Position numbers and translations under genes: made by a program. Shown here piece by piece: positions 45,865-53,291 of a stretch of DNA of 64,000 nt. The stretch is from assembly GCA_024403355.1 (NCBI GenBank), contig JAKSRW010000001.1, positions 1 to 64,000 on the forward strand, written 5' to 3'. Within the stretch, counting starts at the first letter, position 1; the number at the start of each line of letters is the position of its first letter. Source of the stretch: Lachnospiraceae bacterium. Lineage in GTDB: Bacteria > Bacillota > Clostridia > Lachnospirales > Lachnospiraceae. The notes beneath the pieces are model-generated. The model saw only the letters and a list, made by a program, of their open reading frames with translations. It searched no databases and was not told where the DNA came from.

Positions 45865-46182
45865 GTGATTACACCTATTGAAATGTATTCCATGGCTCCG
45901 AAATCGCAGGAGGCATCTTTTGTACAGCATGGCGAGAATGTGCGTCATGTTGCGCAGCAGCAGGGGGGAATGCAGTCCATCGAGCAGCAGGCCCGTCAGA
46001 ATACACAGCAGACGGTTCATGCCGCAAATGCAGATAATCCGGAATACCGCTACGATGCCCGCGAACAGGGCAATAATTCTTATAATCCGAATCCCAAAAA
46101 GAAGAAAAAGAAGGATGAGAACGATAAGAATGACAGCGATGAGAAAAAGAAGATTTCTCACGGGTTTGATATTAGGATTTAA
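45865..46182 (+). CDS. Hypothetical protein of the motility locus
   Basis: A 105-residue hydrophilic protein with no membrane segment. It starts MITPIEMYSMAPKSQEASFVQHGEN (GTG 45865 behind GGGGGTGA), has a Gln-rich middle and a Lys-rich stretch PNPKKKKKKDENDKNDSDEKKK before HGFDIRI. Small proteins of this style follow fapA in related genomes as far as I recall; no function is known. The overlapping second frame at 45878 is a shadow. Confidence 0.7.
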   Translation: MITPIEMYSMAPKSQEASFVQHGENVRHVAQQQGGMQSIEQQARQNTQQTVHAANADNPEYRYDAREQGNNSYNPNPKKKKKKDENDKNDSDEKKKISHGFDIRI

Positions 46183-46232
46183 CCGGCAGATATAAAGCCG
46201 CAGGATTTTATTTTGTAAGGAAGGCATGCAAT

Positions 46233-47117
46233 ATGACAGGTCTTGAAATTGCATTATTTGTACTGGCAGTGGTATTTATTGTGATAAGCTTCTTTATCAC
46301 CGCCAATAATGAAAAGGTTGACAATAATAAGGCGAAGGCCGCAAATGTTCCTGACACGAAAGAGCTTCAGGCTCTTAGTGTCAGGATTATTAATGATGTG
46401 AATAAACAGGCGGAAACGGTTCTTCAGGAGTCGGAAGAAAGCATGGAAAAGCTTTCCAACGAAAAGATTATGGCGATTGATGAGTATTCAGGTCAGGTCG
46501 TTGAGAAGATTGAGACCAATCACCGTGAGGTGGTATTCCTTTATCAGCTGCTTCAGGATAAGGAAGAGGAGCTGAAGGCTACGGCGTCAAAGCTTGACAG
46601 TGCGCGAATCAAGTGCGAACAGCTGCTCAGAACCATTGAATCTGAAAACGCCAGTGCTGCGATTGAGGCTCAGGCTCAGGCAGAGCTTGATAACAGAATG
46701 CGGAGTGCTCAGACTATGCAGCCTGCAGCCGGGGATATTAATAAGCCTGCAAAGAATACCGGAAGAAATACTGCTGAAAATATTCAGCCACTGACAGTCG
46801 GCTTCAAAGACAATACCGCCGGGGTGGATGAGATTACGGAAGTTGGAAAGAATACGGTTTTCGGGCAGAATACAGAGCCTGAAAAGCCCGCAGAGCCAAA
46901 GAAGAGTGCTTCAACTGCAAAAAGAACCGGCAATCCTTATATGTCAAAGACAAAAATAGAGAAGCCCGATCTTAATGATGAAACGGGAATTACGGAGAAG
47001 AATAAAGAAATCATTGCTTTATATAAAAAGAAAAAATCAGTTCTTGAGATTTCAAAGCTTTTAGGTATGGGCCAGGGCGAGGTCAGACTGATAATTGATC
47101 TTTATTGCAAAAATTAA
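46233..47117 (+). CDS. DUF6115/SwrB-like membrane protein
   Basis: A 294-residue protein: one N-terminal membrane helix (about residues 4-22), a coiled coil (about 45-140), a low-complexity Pro/Lys/Asn stretch, and a C-terminal helix-turn-helix-like end (KNKEIIALYKKKKSVLEISKLLGMGQGEVRLIIDLYCKN). It occupies the place of swrB, between sigD and rpsB in Bacillus, which promotes flagellar export-gate activation. The architecture (membrane helix, coil, short DNA-binding-like end) fits that group; sequence evidence is modest. Confidence 0.65.
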   Translation: MTGLEIALFVLAVVFIVISFFITANNEKVDNNKAKAANVPDTKELQALSVRIINDVNKQAETVLQESEESMEKLSNEKIMAIDEYSGQVVEKIETNHREVVFLYQLLQDKEEELKATASKLDSARIKCEQLLRTIESENASAAIEAQAQAELDNRMRSAQTMQPAAGDINKPAKNTGRNTAENIQPLTVGFKDNTAGVDEITEVGKNTVFGQNTEPEKPAEPKKSASTAKRTGNPYMSKTKIEKPDLNDETGITEKNKEIIALYKKKKSVLEISKLLGMGQGEVRLIIDLYCKN

Positions 47118-47174
47118 GGGCGCATCAATCTAAAGCATTAGCTGATTACTTCGCTCTTAGTATCAGGAGAAACA

Positions 47175-48008
47175 ATGAAATTAAAATATTATATGAGAGG
47201 TGTTGGATGCGGAATCCTGTTTACGATGTTCGTATTTATGGTGATTATTATTCCAAACCTTGAACTTAAGACTAAAATAGAAAATAATACGTCGGAGACT
47301 AGCTCGGACGGCAGTGATTTGGGAAAGCTTCTCGGAAGTTCGCAAGGTGAACAGAGCGGGGCAAATACTGCTGACGGAAATAAAGCACCTGATAAGACAG
47401 GGGCACAAAGCGATATAAAGGATATTGAGGATAAAGACCCGGCAGATGCGGGCAGCAGTGAAGCGGCAGAGTCAGGAAGTGAAGCAGCAAATGAAAATGA
47501 GGAGACAGCGAAGCCTTCGGACAACACGGAAGCTGCAGACAAACTGACACCCGCACCTACAGAGGCAGCAGATGCTGCAGCTACAGCAGAACCTACGGCG
47601 ACAGCTACACCTGCGCCTACAGCAACGCCTGCGCCGACAGCAACGCCGACGCCGAAGCCGACAGCAACTCCGGCTCCGACAGCTACGGCAACTCCTTCTC
47701 CCACAGCTACCCCGAAGCCTACGGCAACACCTGCACCTACAGCTACGGCAACACCTTCTCCCACAGCGACCCCGAAGCCGGAGAAGACTGATAACAGCGG
47801 TAAAATCAAGCTTGAAATAACCCGCGGTATGTCTTCGGAGAGGGCCTGCAGAGCAGCCTTTGAGGCGGGACTTATCGATGACGAGGCAGCCTTTAACGAA
47901 TTTATGAAAAGTAAAGGCTATGCTGACAGACTTATGATAGGTGTGTATTATTTCGATGCCGGAGCAAGCTTTGATGAAATCGGCAAAGAAATCACTACTT
48001 GGAGATAA
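47175..48008 (+). CDS. Membrane-anchored protein with Pro-Thr-Ala repeat linker and MltG-like C-terminal domain
   Basis: A 277-residue protein: membrane helix (about 8-28), acidic Ser/Asp region, then a long linker of TATPAPTATP-type repeats (about residues 130-205) and a small C-terminal domain (ITRGMSSERACRAAFEAGLIDDEAAFNEFMKSKGY ... GVYYFDAGASFDEIGKEI) resembling the LysM-like part of the MltG/YceG transglycosylase. The catalytic domain of MltG is missing. At DNA level a 60-bp repeat is seen (47681 and 47741). It probably reaches through the cell wall; function unknown. Confidence 0.7.
   Translation: MKLKYYMRGVGCGILFTMFVFMVIIIPNLELKTKIENNTSETSSDGSDLGKLLGSSQGEQSGANTADGNKAPDKTGAQSDIKDIEDKDPADAGSSEAAESGSEAANENEETAKPSDNTEAADKLTPAPTEAADAAATAEPTATATPAPTATPAPTATPTPKPTATPAPTATATPSPTATPKPTATPAPTATATPSPTATPKPEKTDNSGKIKLEITRGMSSERACRAAFEAGLIDDEAAFNEFMKSKGYADRLMIGVYYFDAGASFDEIGKEITTWR
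47561..47783 (+). repeat. Coding tandem repeats (Pro-Thr-Ala linker)
   Basis: Within the preceding gene, blocks such as AGCTACGGCAAC recur at 47681 and 47741 with a 60-bp unit; shorter 9-12 bp units fill the rest. Such repeats can change copy number between strains and alter linker length. Confidence 0.75.
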
Positions 48009-48025
48009 AAAATTTCAAAAAAAGC

Positions 48026-48054
48026 TTGCAACAGTTGCGTGTTTATGATATGAT
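48026..48054 (+). promoter_or_regulatory. Promoter of rpsB-tsf
   Basis: TTGCAA (48026-48031), 17-bp spacer, TATGAT (48049-48054), with TG one base upstream of the -10 box (extended -10). Confidence 0.65.
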
Positions 48055-48090
48055 TTCAAAGGTTGTGCAGAGGCACAATACTATTTTAAT

Positions 48091-48146
48091 GCCGTTCAAG
48101 TGCACGGTGCAGCTTTGCTCAAGCTGTCGCACGGAGTATTTACGGC
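48091..48146 (+). promoter_or_regulatory. Structured rpsB leader
   Basis: The transcript between the promoter and rpsB can fold: GCCGT (48091-48095) with ACGGC (48142-48146) as outer stem, and GTGC-AGCTT (48107-48115) with AAGCT-GTC-GCAC (48121-48132) as inner stem with a 3-base bulge. It may bind ribosomal protein S2 for feedback control, as r-protein leaders often do, but I know no matching family. Confidence 0.45.
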
Positions 48147-48173
48147 GAATTTAACCAAATGGAGGAAAATAAA

Positions 48174-48905
48174 ATGAGCGTTATTTCAATGAAGCAGTTG
48201 CTTGAAGCAGGTGTTCACTTTGGACATCAGACCAGACGTTGGAACCCTAAGATGGCTGAGTACATCTACACAGAGAGAAATGGTATCTATATCATCGATC
48301 TCCAGAAGTCAGTTGGTAAGGTTGACGAAGCTTACTACGCAATCAAGGACGTTGTAGCTAACGGTGGTAAGGTTCTTTTCGTTGGTACAAAGAAGCAGGC
48401 ACAGGATGCTATCCAGTCAGAGGCTGAGCGTTGCGGTATGTACTTCGTAAACGAGAGATGGCTTGGTGGTATGCTTACAAACTTCAAGACAATCAAGACA
48501 AGAATCGCAAGACTTAAGGCTATCGAGAAGATGAGCGAGGACGGAACATTTGATGTACTTCCCAAGAAGGAAGTTATCCAGCTCAAGAAGGAGTGGGAGA
48601 AGCTTGAGAAGAACCTTTCAGGTATCAAGAACATGCCCTCTATTCCCGATGCAATTTTCGTAGTAGATCCCAAGAAGGAGAGAATCTGTGTTCAGGAAGC
48701 TCACGCACTTGGTATTCCGCTTATCGGTATTGCAGATACAAACTGCGATCCTGAGGAGCTTGACTATGTTATCCCCGGAAATGATGACGCTATCCGTGCC
48801 GTAAAGCTTATCGTAGCTAAGATGGCAGATGCAGTTATCGAGGCTAACCAGGGCGCAGACGCTGTTGCTGAGGCACCCGCTGAGGAAGCTACAGAAGAGG
48901 CTTAA
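48174..48905 (+). CDS. rpsB: 30S ribosomal protein S2
   Basis: A 243-residue S2: [41 protein letters not shown], then [25 protein letters not shown] and [26 protein letters not shown]. The start at ATG 48174 has GGAGGAAA at 48161-48168. Codons are strongly biased (AAG, GAG, CTT, GCT), as expected for a highly expressed gene. Its position after the flagellar region and before tsf matches Bacillus. Confidence 0.98.
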   Translation: MSVISMKQLLEAGVHFGHQTRRWNPKMAEYIYTERNGIYIIDLQKSVGKVDEAYYAIKDVVANGGKVLFVGTKKQAQDAIQSEAERCGMYFVNERWLGGMLTNFKTIKTRIARLKAIEKMSEDGTFDVLPKKEVIQLKKEWEKLEKNLSGIKNMPSIPDAIFVVDPKKERICVQEAHALGIPLIGIADTNCDPEELDYVIPGNDDAIRAVKLIVAKMADAVIEANQGADAVAEAPAEEATEEA

Positions 48906-48923
48906 TCTATTAATTGAAAAATC

Positions 48924-48951
48924 TATAGGGCGCGGTGAGCCACGCCCTATA
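48924..48951 (+). promoter_or_regulatory. Hairpin between rpsB and tsf
   Basis: TATAGGGCG (48924-48932) and CGCCCTATA (48943-48951) form a perfect 9-bp stem with a 10-base loop. No T run follows, so it may be an mRNA-processing or attenuation site that sets the S2:EF-Ts ratio. Confidence 0.5.
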
Positions 48952-48981
48952 ATTAAATTATTATCACAGGAGGATAAAAAC

Positions 48982-50064
48982 ATGGCAGCTATTACAGCAG
49001 CAATGGTTAAGGAATTAAGAGAAATGACCGGTGCCGGCATGATGGATTGCAAGAAGGCACTTACAGAGACCGATGGCAATATGGATGCAGCAGTAGACGT
49101 TCTTAAGAAGTCCGGTGCAGCTAAGATGGAGAAGAAGGCAAGCAGAATTGCAGCAGAAGGTATCACAAGAGTTGCAGCTAACGACAACACAGCAGTAGTT
49201 GTTGAGGTTAACTCAGAGACAGACTTCGTTGCTAAGAATGCTATCTTCCAGGAGTTCGTACAGATCGTAGCTGATAAGGCTCTTACAGTTGACATCGATA
49301 AGGCCGGTGACGGTGAGGATGTTACAGAGATCCTTGGCATGAAGGAACTTACAGCAGAGAAGACACTTACAATCGGTGAGAAGCTTTCAATCAGAAGATT
49401 TGAGAAGGTTTCAGGTGATTGTGTTGCATCATATATCCATGGCGGCGGAAAGATTGGTGTTCTTGTTGCAGCTACAGGTGCTACAGATGTTAAGGAGGCT
49501 CTTACAAACGTAGCAATGCAGATTGCAGCTATGAGCCCTCAGTACATCAGCAGAAATGATATCTCAGCTGATGAGCTTGCTAAGATTAAGGACATCGTTC
49601 TTGAGAGCTCATTAAATGATCCCTTCACACTTCCTAAGCCCATCTTACAGAAGCTCATCGACAGAGCTATCGCTGAGAAGGTATGGGATGATGAGACAGC
49701 AGCTATCTACGCTGAGAAGAAGGCAGATAAGACATTCAATATGAACTATCTTCCTAACTTCCTTTCAGACGCAGCTAAGGCCGGTCTTGCTCAGCTTGCA
49801 TTAGCTGACAAGGAGAACATCTCAACAGATAAGATCTTCGCAGGTCTTGTTGAGGGTCGTATCTCAAAGCAGCTTAAGGAAATCTGTCTTATGGATCAGG
49901 TTTATGTTAAGGCTGAGGATGGCAAGCAGACAGTTGCAGCTTACATTGCATCAGTAAACAAGAATCTTGTTATCTCAAAGATGATCCGTTTCGAGGTTGG
50001 CGAGGGTATGCAGAAGAAGAACGAAGACTTCGCTGCAGAGGTTGCTAAGCAGATGGGTCAGTAA
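48982..50064 (+). CDS. tsf: Elongation factor Ts with an extra internal segment
   Basis: A 360-residue EF-Ts, longer than the usual about 290-310. The N-terminal UBA-like part (VKELREMTGAGMMDCKKALTETDGNMDAAVDVLKKSGA) and core (NSETDFVAKNAIFQEF, HGGGKIGVLVAATG) are normal. After LESSLNDP, around residues 213-285, there is extra sequence not found in typical EF-Ts, before GLVEGRISKQLKEICLMDQVYVK resumes the normal fold. EF-Ts exchanges GDP on EF-Tu. The start at ATG 48982 has AGGAGGATA upstream. The insert lies in the coiled-coil region. Confidence 0.96.
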   Translation: MAAITAAMVKELREMTGAGMMDCKKALTETDGNMDAAVDVLKKSGAAKMEKKASRIAAEGITRVAANDNTAVVVEVNSETDFVAKNAIFQEFVQIVADKALTVDIDKAGDGEDVTEILGMKELTAEKTLTIGEKLSIRRFEKVSGDCVASYIHGGGKIGVLVAATGATDVKEALTNVAMQIAAMSPQYISRNDISADELAKIKDIVLESSLNDPFTLPKPILQKLIDRAIAEKVWDDETAAIYAEKKADKTFNMNYLPNFLSDAAKAGLAQLALADKENISTDKIFAGLVEGRISKQLKEICLMDQVYVKAEDGKQTVAAYIASVNKNLVISKMIRFEVGEGMQKKNEDFAAEVAKQMGQ

Positions 50065-50087
50065 TTTGACTGATATTTGATTATTTA

Positions 50088-50119
50088 CCCCTGAATCCTT
50101 GGTGGTTCAGGGGTTTTTT
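50088..50119 (+). terminator. Rho-independent terminator after tsf
   Basis: CCCCTGAA (50088-50095) pairs with TTCAGGGG (50106-50113), followed by TTTTTT. Confidence 0.92.
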
Positions 50120-50153
50120 GATGATATTAGGGCAAGGAATGTTCATTATTACC

Positions 50154-50182
50154 TTGCAATGTTAGTATTGGTATGGTAAATT
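50154..50182 (+). promoter_or_regulatory. Possible promoter of the DUF896 gene
   Basis: TTGCAA (50154-50159), 17-bp spacer, TAAATT (50177-50182). The -10 box is weak; location just after a terminator supports it. Confidence 0.35.
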
Positions 50183-50244
50183 AGATGCTGAATTAATGAC
50201 GGGATATGTCAATAATCGATGATATGAAAGGCATGGATTAATCT

Positions 50245-50442
50245 ATGACAGAACTGATTAAACGAATTAATGAGCTTGCAGGTAAATCTAAGTCTGTCGG
50301 ACTGACCGAGGAGGAAAAACTCGAGCAGGCTGCTTTACGCAGGCAGTATATAGATAATATCAAGGCAGGAATCGCAGCAAATCTTGATAATGTTTATATC
50401 AAGGAAGCTGACGGTACTGTTACAAAGCTCAAAAAGAAGTAA
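50245..50442 (+). CDS. DUF896 (YnzC-like) protein
   Basis: A 65-residue protein with the DUF896 pattern RINELAGKSKSVGLTEEEKLEQAALRRQYIDNIKAGI. YnzC-like proteins are small helical proteins of unknown role, in Bacillus linked to the SOS-induced region. GAAAGGCATGGATTA precedes the ATG. A secreted protein gene follows by 20 bp. Confidence 0.88.
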   Translation: MTELIKRINELAGKSKSVGLTEEEKLEQAALRRQYIDNIKAGIAANLDNVYIKEADGTVTKLKKK

Positions 50443-50462
50443 AAGAAAGGTATGGAAGTGAA

Positions 50463-51836
50463 ATGAAAAAGTTATTCAAAGGTTTAGCAATGCTCCTTGC
50501 AGCGCTGATGGTTTTCACTGCGGTTCCCGTAAAGGCGGCTGATTCTTTTCAGGAAGAAAAGACCGGCATCAAACTTTCGGTTTATACTGAGGAGTGGTTT
50601 CAGAACTGGGAAGGTATTTCAAATGTTTCTCAGTTTAAGGGAAGCAACGGAAGCTATTGGTTCGCATACTACGATGAGAAGGCCGGAGATGATGTTGTTC
50701 ATGTAATCAAGACAAAGGGCGGCGTTGTACAGCCCGGCGAAGTAAAGCTTAAGCTTAAGTATCCCTATTTTGGCGGAATTACTGTTGATTCAGAGGGATA
50801 TTTCTATGTTGTAACAGGTGCTATGGGCGATGATGAGTCTGACAAGTCAAAGACTGTATTCATTACAAAATATGATAAAAAGGGTAAGGCTGTAAAGTCT
50901 GTTGGTGATAACGGTTCATTATCACTCAGCAAGCAGTATGGTACAAGCTTCTACACTGATAAGCCCTTTGATTCAGGTAACTGCGAAATCGCCATTAACG
51001 GAAATCTTCTCAGTGTATATTATTCAAGACATACCTATGGCGGTAAGCAGTGTGACGGTATTTTCACAATTAACAAGAATACAATGAAGTCTGTCAATGT
51101 TGGTTCAAGCTACAATACACATTCATTTGCACAGCGTGTAATCAGCTATAAGAAGGGCTTTGTATACATGAGTGAGGGCGATATTCAGAACAGAGCCTTT
51201 ACAATGTCAAAGTATAACGGTTCATCAAAGACTCTTAAGACTGCTGATGTATTCCATTTCTGGGCAGAGCCTAACCTTTATGATAAGAACAGCTTTGCGG
51301 CACTCGCAAACAACTATGCTCATTTAGGAAATATTGTCAATATCAGCAACAAGAAGGTAGCCCTTGTCGGAACCTCTGCAAAGTCTCTCAATTCTAAGGC
51401 TAAGTCTCAGATTGAGCAGTTATTTATCCAGATTTTCGATCCCGATGCAAAGCTCAGCTCTAAATCAGCTTACACTACAAAGGGCGAGAGAAAGGGTAAG
51501 TCAGGTAAGAACGGCGATGAGAACGTTACTGATTACGGTGTACAGTGGCTTACTTCATATACAAAGGGTTACAGAATCATGAATCCTCAGGCAGTTATCA
51601 CAAAGAAGGGCAAGATTGTAATTCTTTATGAGCTTTACAAGGACAGAAAGTTTAAGTCTCTTGACTATATGGTTCTCAGCAAGACAGGAAAGGTTCTTTC
51701 AGCTCCTGCGAAGCTTTCATCAACAGCTATGTTAAATGCTGATGAGATGCCTGTAGCAATCGGAGAGAGCGTATACTGGACAGCTAACAGAACTGACAGC
51801 AAGGCACTTTACGTTTATAAGCTTACAATTAAATAA
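50463..51836 (+). CDS. Secreted protein of unknown function
   Basis: A 457-residue protein with a clear signal peptide (MKKLFKGLAMLLAALMVFTAVPVKAA, cleavage near residue 26). The rest is rich in Gly, Ser, Tyr and Lys with repeated beta-strand-like segments (for example YPYFGGITVDSEGYFYVVTGA; KGFVYMSEGDIQNRAFTMSKYNG), suggesting a beta-propeller. No sorting signal or membrane anchor is visible at the C-terminus. Codons resemble those of highly expressed genes. I do not recognise the family; it could be an extracellular binding or sensor protein. Confidence 0.75.
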   Translation: MKKLFKGLAMLLAALMVFTAVPVKAADSFQEEKTGIKLSVYTEEWFQNWEGISNVSQFKGSNGSYWFAYYDEKAGDDVVHVIKTKGGVVQPGEVKLKLKYPYFGGITVDSEGYFYVVTGAMGDDESDKSKTVFITKYDKKGKAVKSVGDNGSLSLSKQYGTSFYTDKPFDSGNCEIAINGNLLSVYYSRHTYGGKQCDGIFTINKNTMKSVNVGSSYNTHSFAQRVISYKKGFVYMSEGDIQNRAFTMSKYNGSSKTLKTADVFHFWAEPNLYDKNSFAALANNYAHLGNIVNISNKKVALVGTSAKSLNSKAKSQIEQLFIQIFDPDAKLSSKSAYTTKGERKGKSGKNGDENVTDYGVQWLTSYTKGYRIMNPQAVITKKGKIVILYELYKDRKFKSLDYMVLSKTGKVLSAPAKLSSTAMLNADEMPVAIGESVYWTANRTDSKALYVYKLTIK

Positions 51837-51846
51837 TTAAAAATAA

Positions 51847-51879
51847 GGGCTCTGTACTGTGTACAGGGCCCTGTTTTTT
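51847..51879. terminator. Bidirectional terminator between converging genes
   Basis: GGGCTCTGTAC (51847-51857) pairs with GTACAGGGCCC (51861-51871) with one G-U pair and a 3-base loop. T tracts follow on both strands, so it serves the secreted-protein gene and the minus-strand hydrolase gene. Confidence 0.85.
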
Positions 51880-51900
51880 AGGATATGTGGAATATTTTGT

Positions 51901-52866
51901 TTATTTTGCATACCAGCTTTTAACAACCTCTTCAGCCTTTTTGAGATGAGTATTAAAGCCTGTGTCGGTTGAAGCCTCTTCCTTTGTGTTGTAGATAGTG
52001 GGAGACCAGTCCCACCAGAAAAATCCGGCAAACCAGTCGCGCTTATTCATGACGGAAAGTGCAGCCTCGTAGAAATTAGCCTGCTCCTCCTCACTGCGGG
52101 GGAAGTCCTTATGATTGAAATCCCAGGGCATTGCGGCGCAGCCTGCGGCACTTCTGCAGCCGATTTCCACAAAAAGAATGGGCTTGTTTAGCTTTTTGCT
52201 GACCTCTTCCAGATGGTCTGCAATCTTTTCCCATTCAGCCTTCATTTCCTCAAGACTAGCGCCTGCACCCTTTGCAACAGGATAGTAGGCAGAGGTGCCG
52301 AGGTAATCAAGCTCGGAATACCAGGCGGCCTTTTCCTCCTTGCCGTGATTGGTGTTATAGGTATAAAGACCGTGATAGTGCTTTTTCACCTCTCTGATAG
52401 TCTCAAGCCAGAGCGCTTCCTTACGCTCGGAAGCCAGCATTTCACAGCCCAGACAGAACATTTCACAGCCTGTATATTCGGCTATATCAGCATAGTGGAC
52501 CAGATATGCAGTGTAGCTTTCAAACCACTTCTTCCAGTAGTAATCCTCACCGTTCATTGCCTCGTCGGGGAAATTGATGAGTGCACGCCATACACCGTCT
52601 TCGGTATCAATCATAGGCTTAAGACATACCTTGATATTATTGTCATGAAAATCTTTGATAGTCGAAATGAGTTCCAGATCAGGAATATTTTTTCTGTAAT
52701 CGAACTTAATCTCTGTAGAGTAAAAATGCTCCTGCTTTACGGAAAATGCCAGACAAACCCAGTTGATTCCCGTCTCCATCAGCAGCCTGCGGCTCTCATA
52801 TCCGGCAGGGCTGTTGTATACGCCCCTGACTGCCTGGTAACCGTATGTGTATCCTTTTATATCCAT
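51901..52866 (-). CDS. GH113-like glycoside hydrolase (probable beta-mannanase)
   Basis: A 321-residue protein without signal peptide. The two catalytic glutamates of a (beta/alpha)8 clan-A enzyme are visible: Glu142 as acid/base in CLGCEM and Glu234 as nucleophile in LFVEIGCRSA. The C-terminal DWFAGFFWWDWSP matches GH113 mannanases. GH113 enzymes cut beta-1,4-mannan. A cytoplasmic location suggests it works on imported oligosaccharides. CTGAAAGGAAGGTATT precedes the start on the minus strand. The gene ends at a bidirectional terminator. No transporter is next to it. Confidence 0.8.
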   Translation of the reverse strand: MDIKGYTYGYQAVRGVYNSPAGYESRRLLMETGINWVCLAFSVKQEHFYSTEIKFDYRKNIPDLELISTIKDFHDNNIKVCLKPMIDTEDGVWRALINFPDEAMNGEDYYWKKWFESYTAYLVHYADIAEYTGCEMFCLGCEMLASERKEALWLETIREVKKHYHGLYTYNTNHGKEEKAAWYSELDYLGTSAYYPVAKGAGASLEEMKAEWEKIADHLEEVSKKLNKPILFVEIGCRSAAGCAAMPWDFNHKDFPRSEEEQANFYEAALSVMNKRDWFAGFFWWDWSPTIYNTKEEASTDTGFNTHLKKAEEVVKSWYAK

Positions 52867-52913
52867 GCTAATACCTTCCTTTCAGCCTAAAATCTTAAAA
52901 TAATTTGCTATCT

Positions 52914-53069
52914 GCAATGGGTTATCCTTTTGCTTTTGTCAAACTCGTGACCGCTTCGCTTGTCACTCGTTATAAAATCGCTGCTACCGCAGCTTACGAG
53001 GTACGGGGCTTGAACCCCGCACCTCGCGAAAGCTTCACCCACCGCCTAAAGGCAGTGGGTTATCTTTCT
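52914..53069. repeat. Structured intergenic element with flanking direct repeats
   Basis: Imperfect direct repeats GCAATGGGTTATCCTTTT (52914-52931) and GCAGTGGGTTATCTTTCT (53052-53069) frame it. Inside lie the 31-nt block shared with 5883-5913 (52941-52971, opposite strand), a GCTGC/GCAGC hairpin (52980-52993), a strong hairpin with arms CGAGGT and CGGGG (52997-53026) and a hairpin ACCCAC-C-GCC/GGC-A-GTGGGT (53037-53060). End hairpins recall IS200/IS605-type remnants or the RNA linked to them. No ORF is present. The surrounding gap 52867-53291 holds nothing else except a weak promoter. Confidence 0.65.
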
Positions 53070-53183
53070 ATTTTATATAATAATAAAGCAAATACCGTTT
53101 ATATTCAATGCAAATATTATTACGAATAATGGATTATCCGGTAAGAGACAAACTTTCACTATATTTTCACCGGACTATCACAA

Positions 53184-53213
53184 TTGCTTCACATATTCAG
53201 ATTATTATATAAA
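53184..53213 (+). promoter_or_regulatory. Possible promoter of the HtrA-like gene
   Basis: TTGCTT (53184-53189) with TATAAA (53208-53213), 18-bp spacer, or TATATA (53206-53211) with 16 bp. Weak. Confidence 0.35.
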
Positions 53214-53291
53214 TAAAGATTGTTAATAGAGTTCATCAGACAGCTTTGTGACAGAGCAGAGCCGGAATTTTATTAGAAAAGAGGAATGGAA

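Noticed and set aside
45878..46195. Alternative + frame overlapping the 105-residue gene at 45865
   Set aside because: Highly basic, Arg/Met-rich and without ribosome site; the other frame has GGGGGTGA before its start.
47561..47783. CRISPR-like repeat array
   Set aside because: The repeats are contiguous, in frame and code for a Pro-Thr-Ala linker; there are no unique spacers or cas genes.
47189..47809. Long minus-strand frame opposite the PT-repeat gene
   Set aside because: It is a product of the repeated Thr/Ala/Pro codons read in antisense (Val/Gly repeats); no ribosome site or promoter.
52997..53026. tRNA-like T-arm and acceptor-like stem on the minus strand
   Set aside because: No D-arm or anticodon arm can be drawn; it is a simple strong hairpin within the repeat element.
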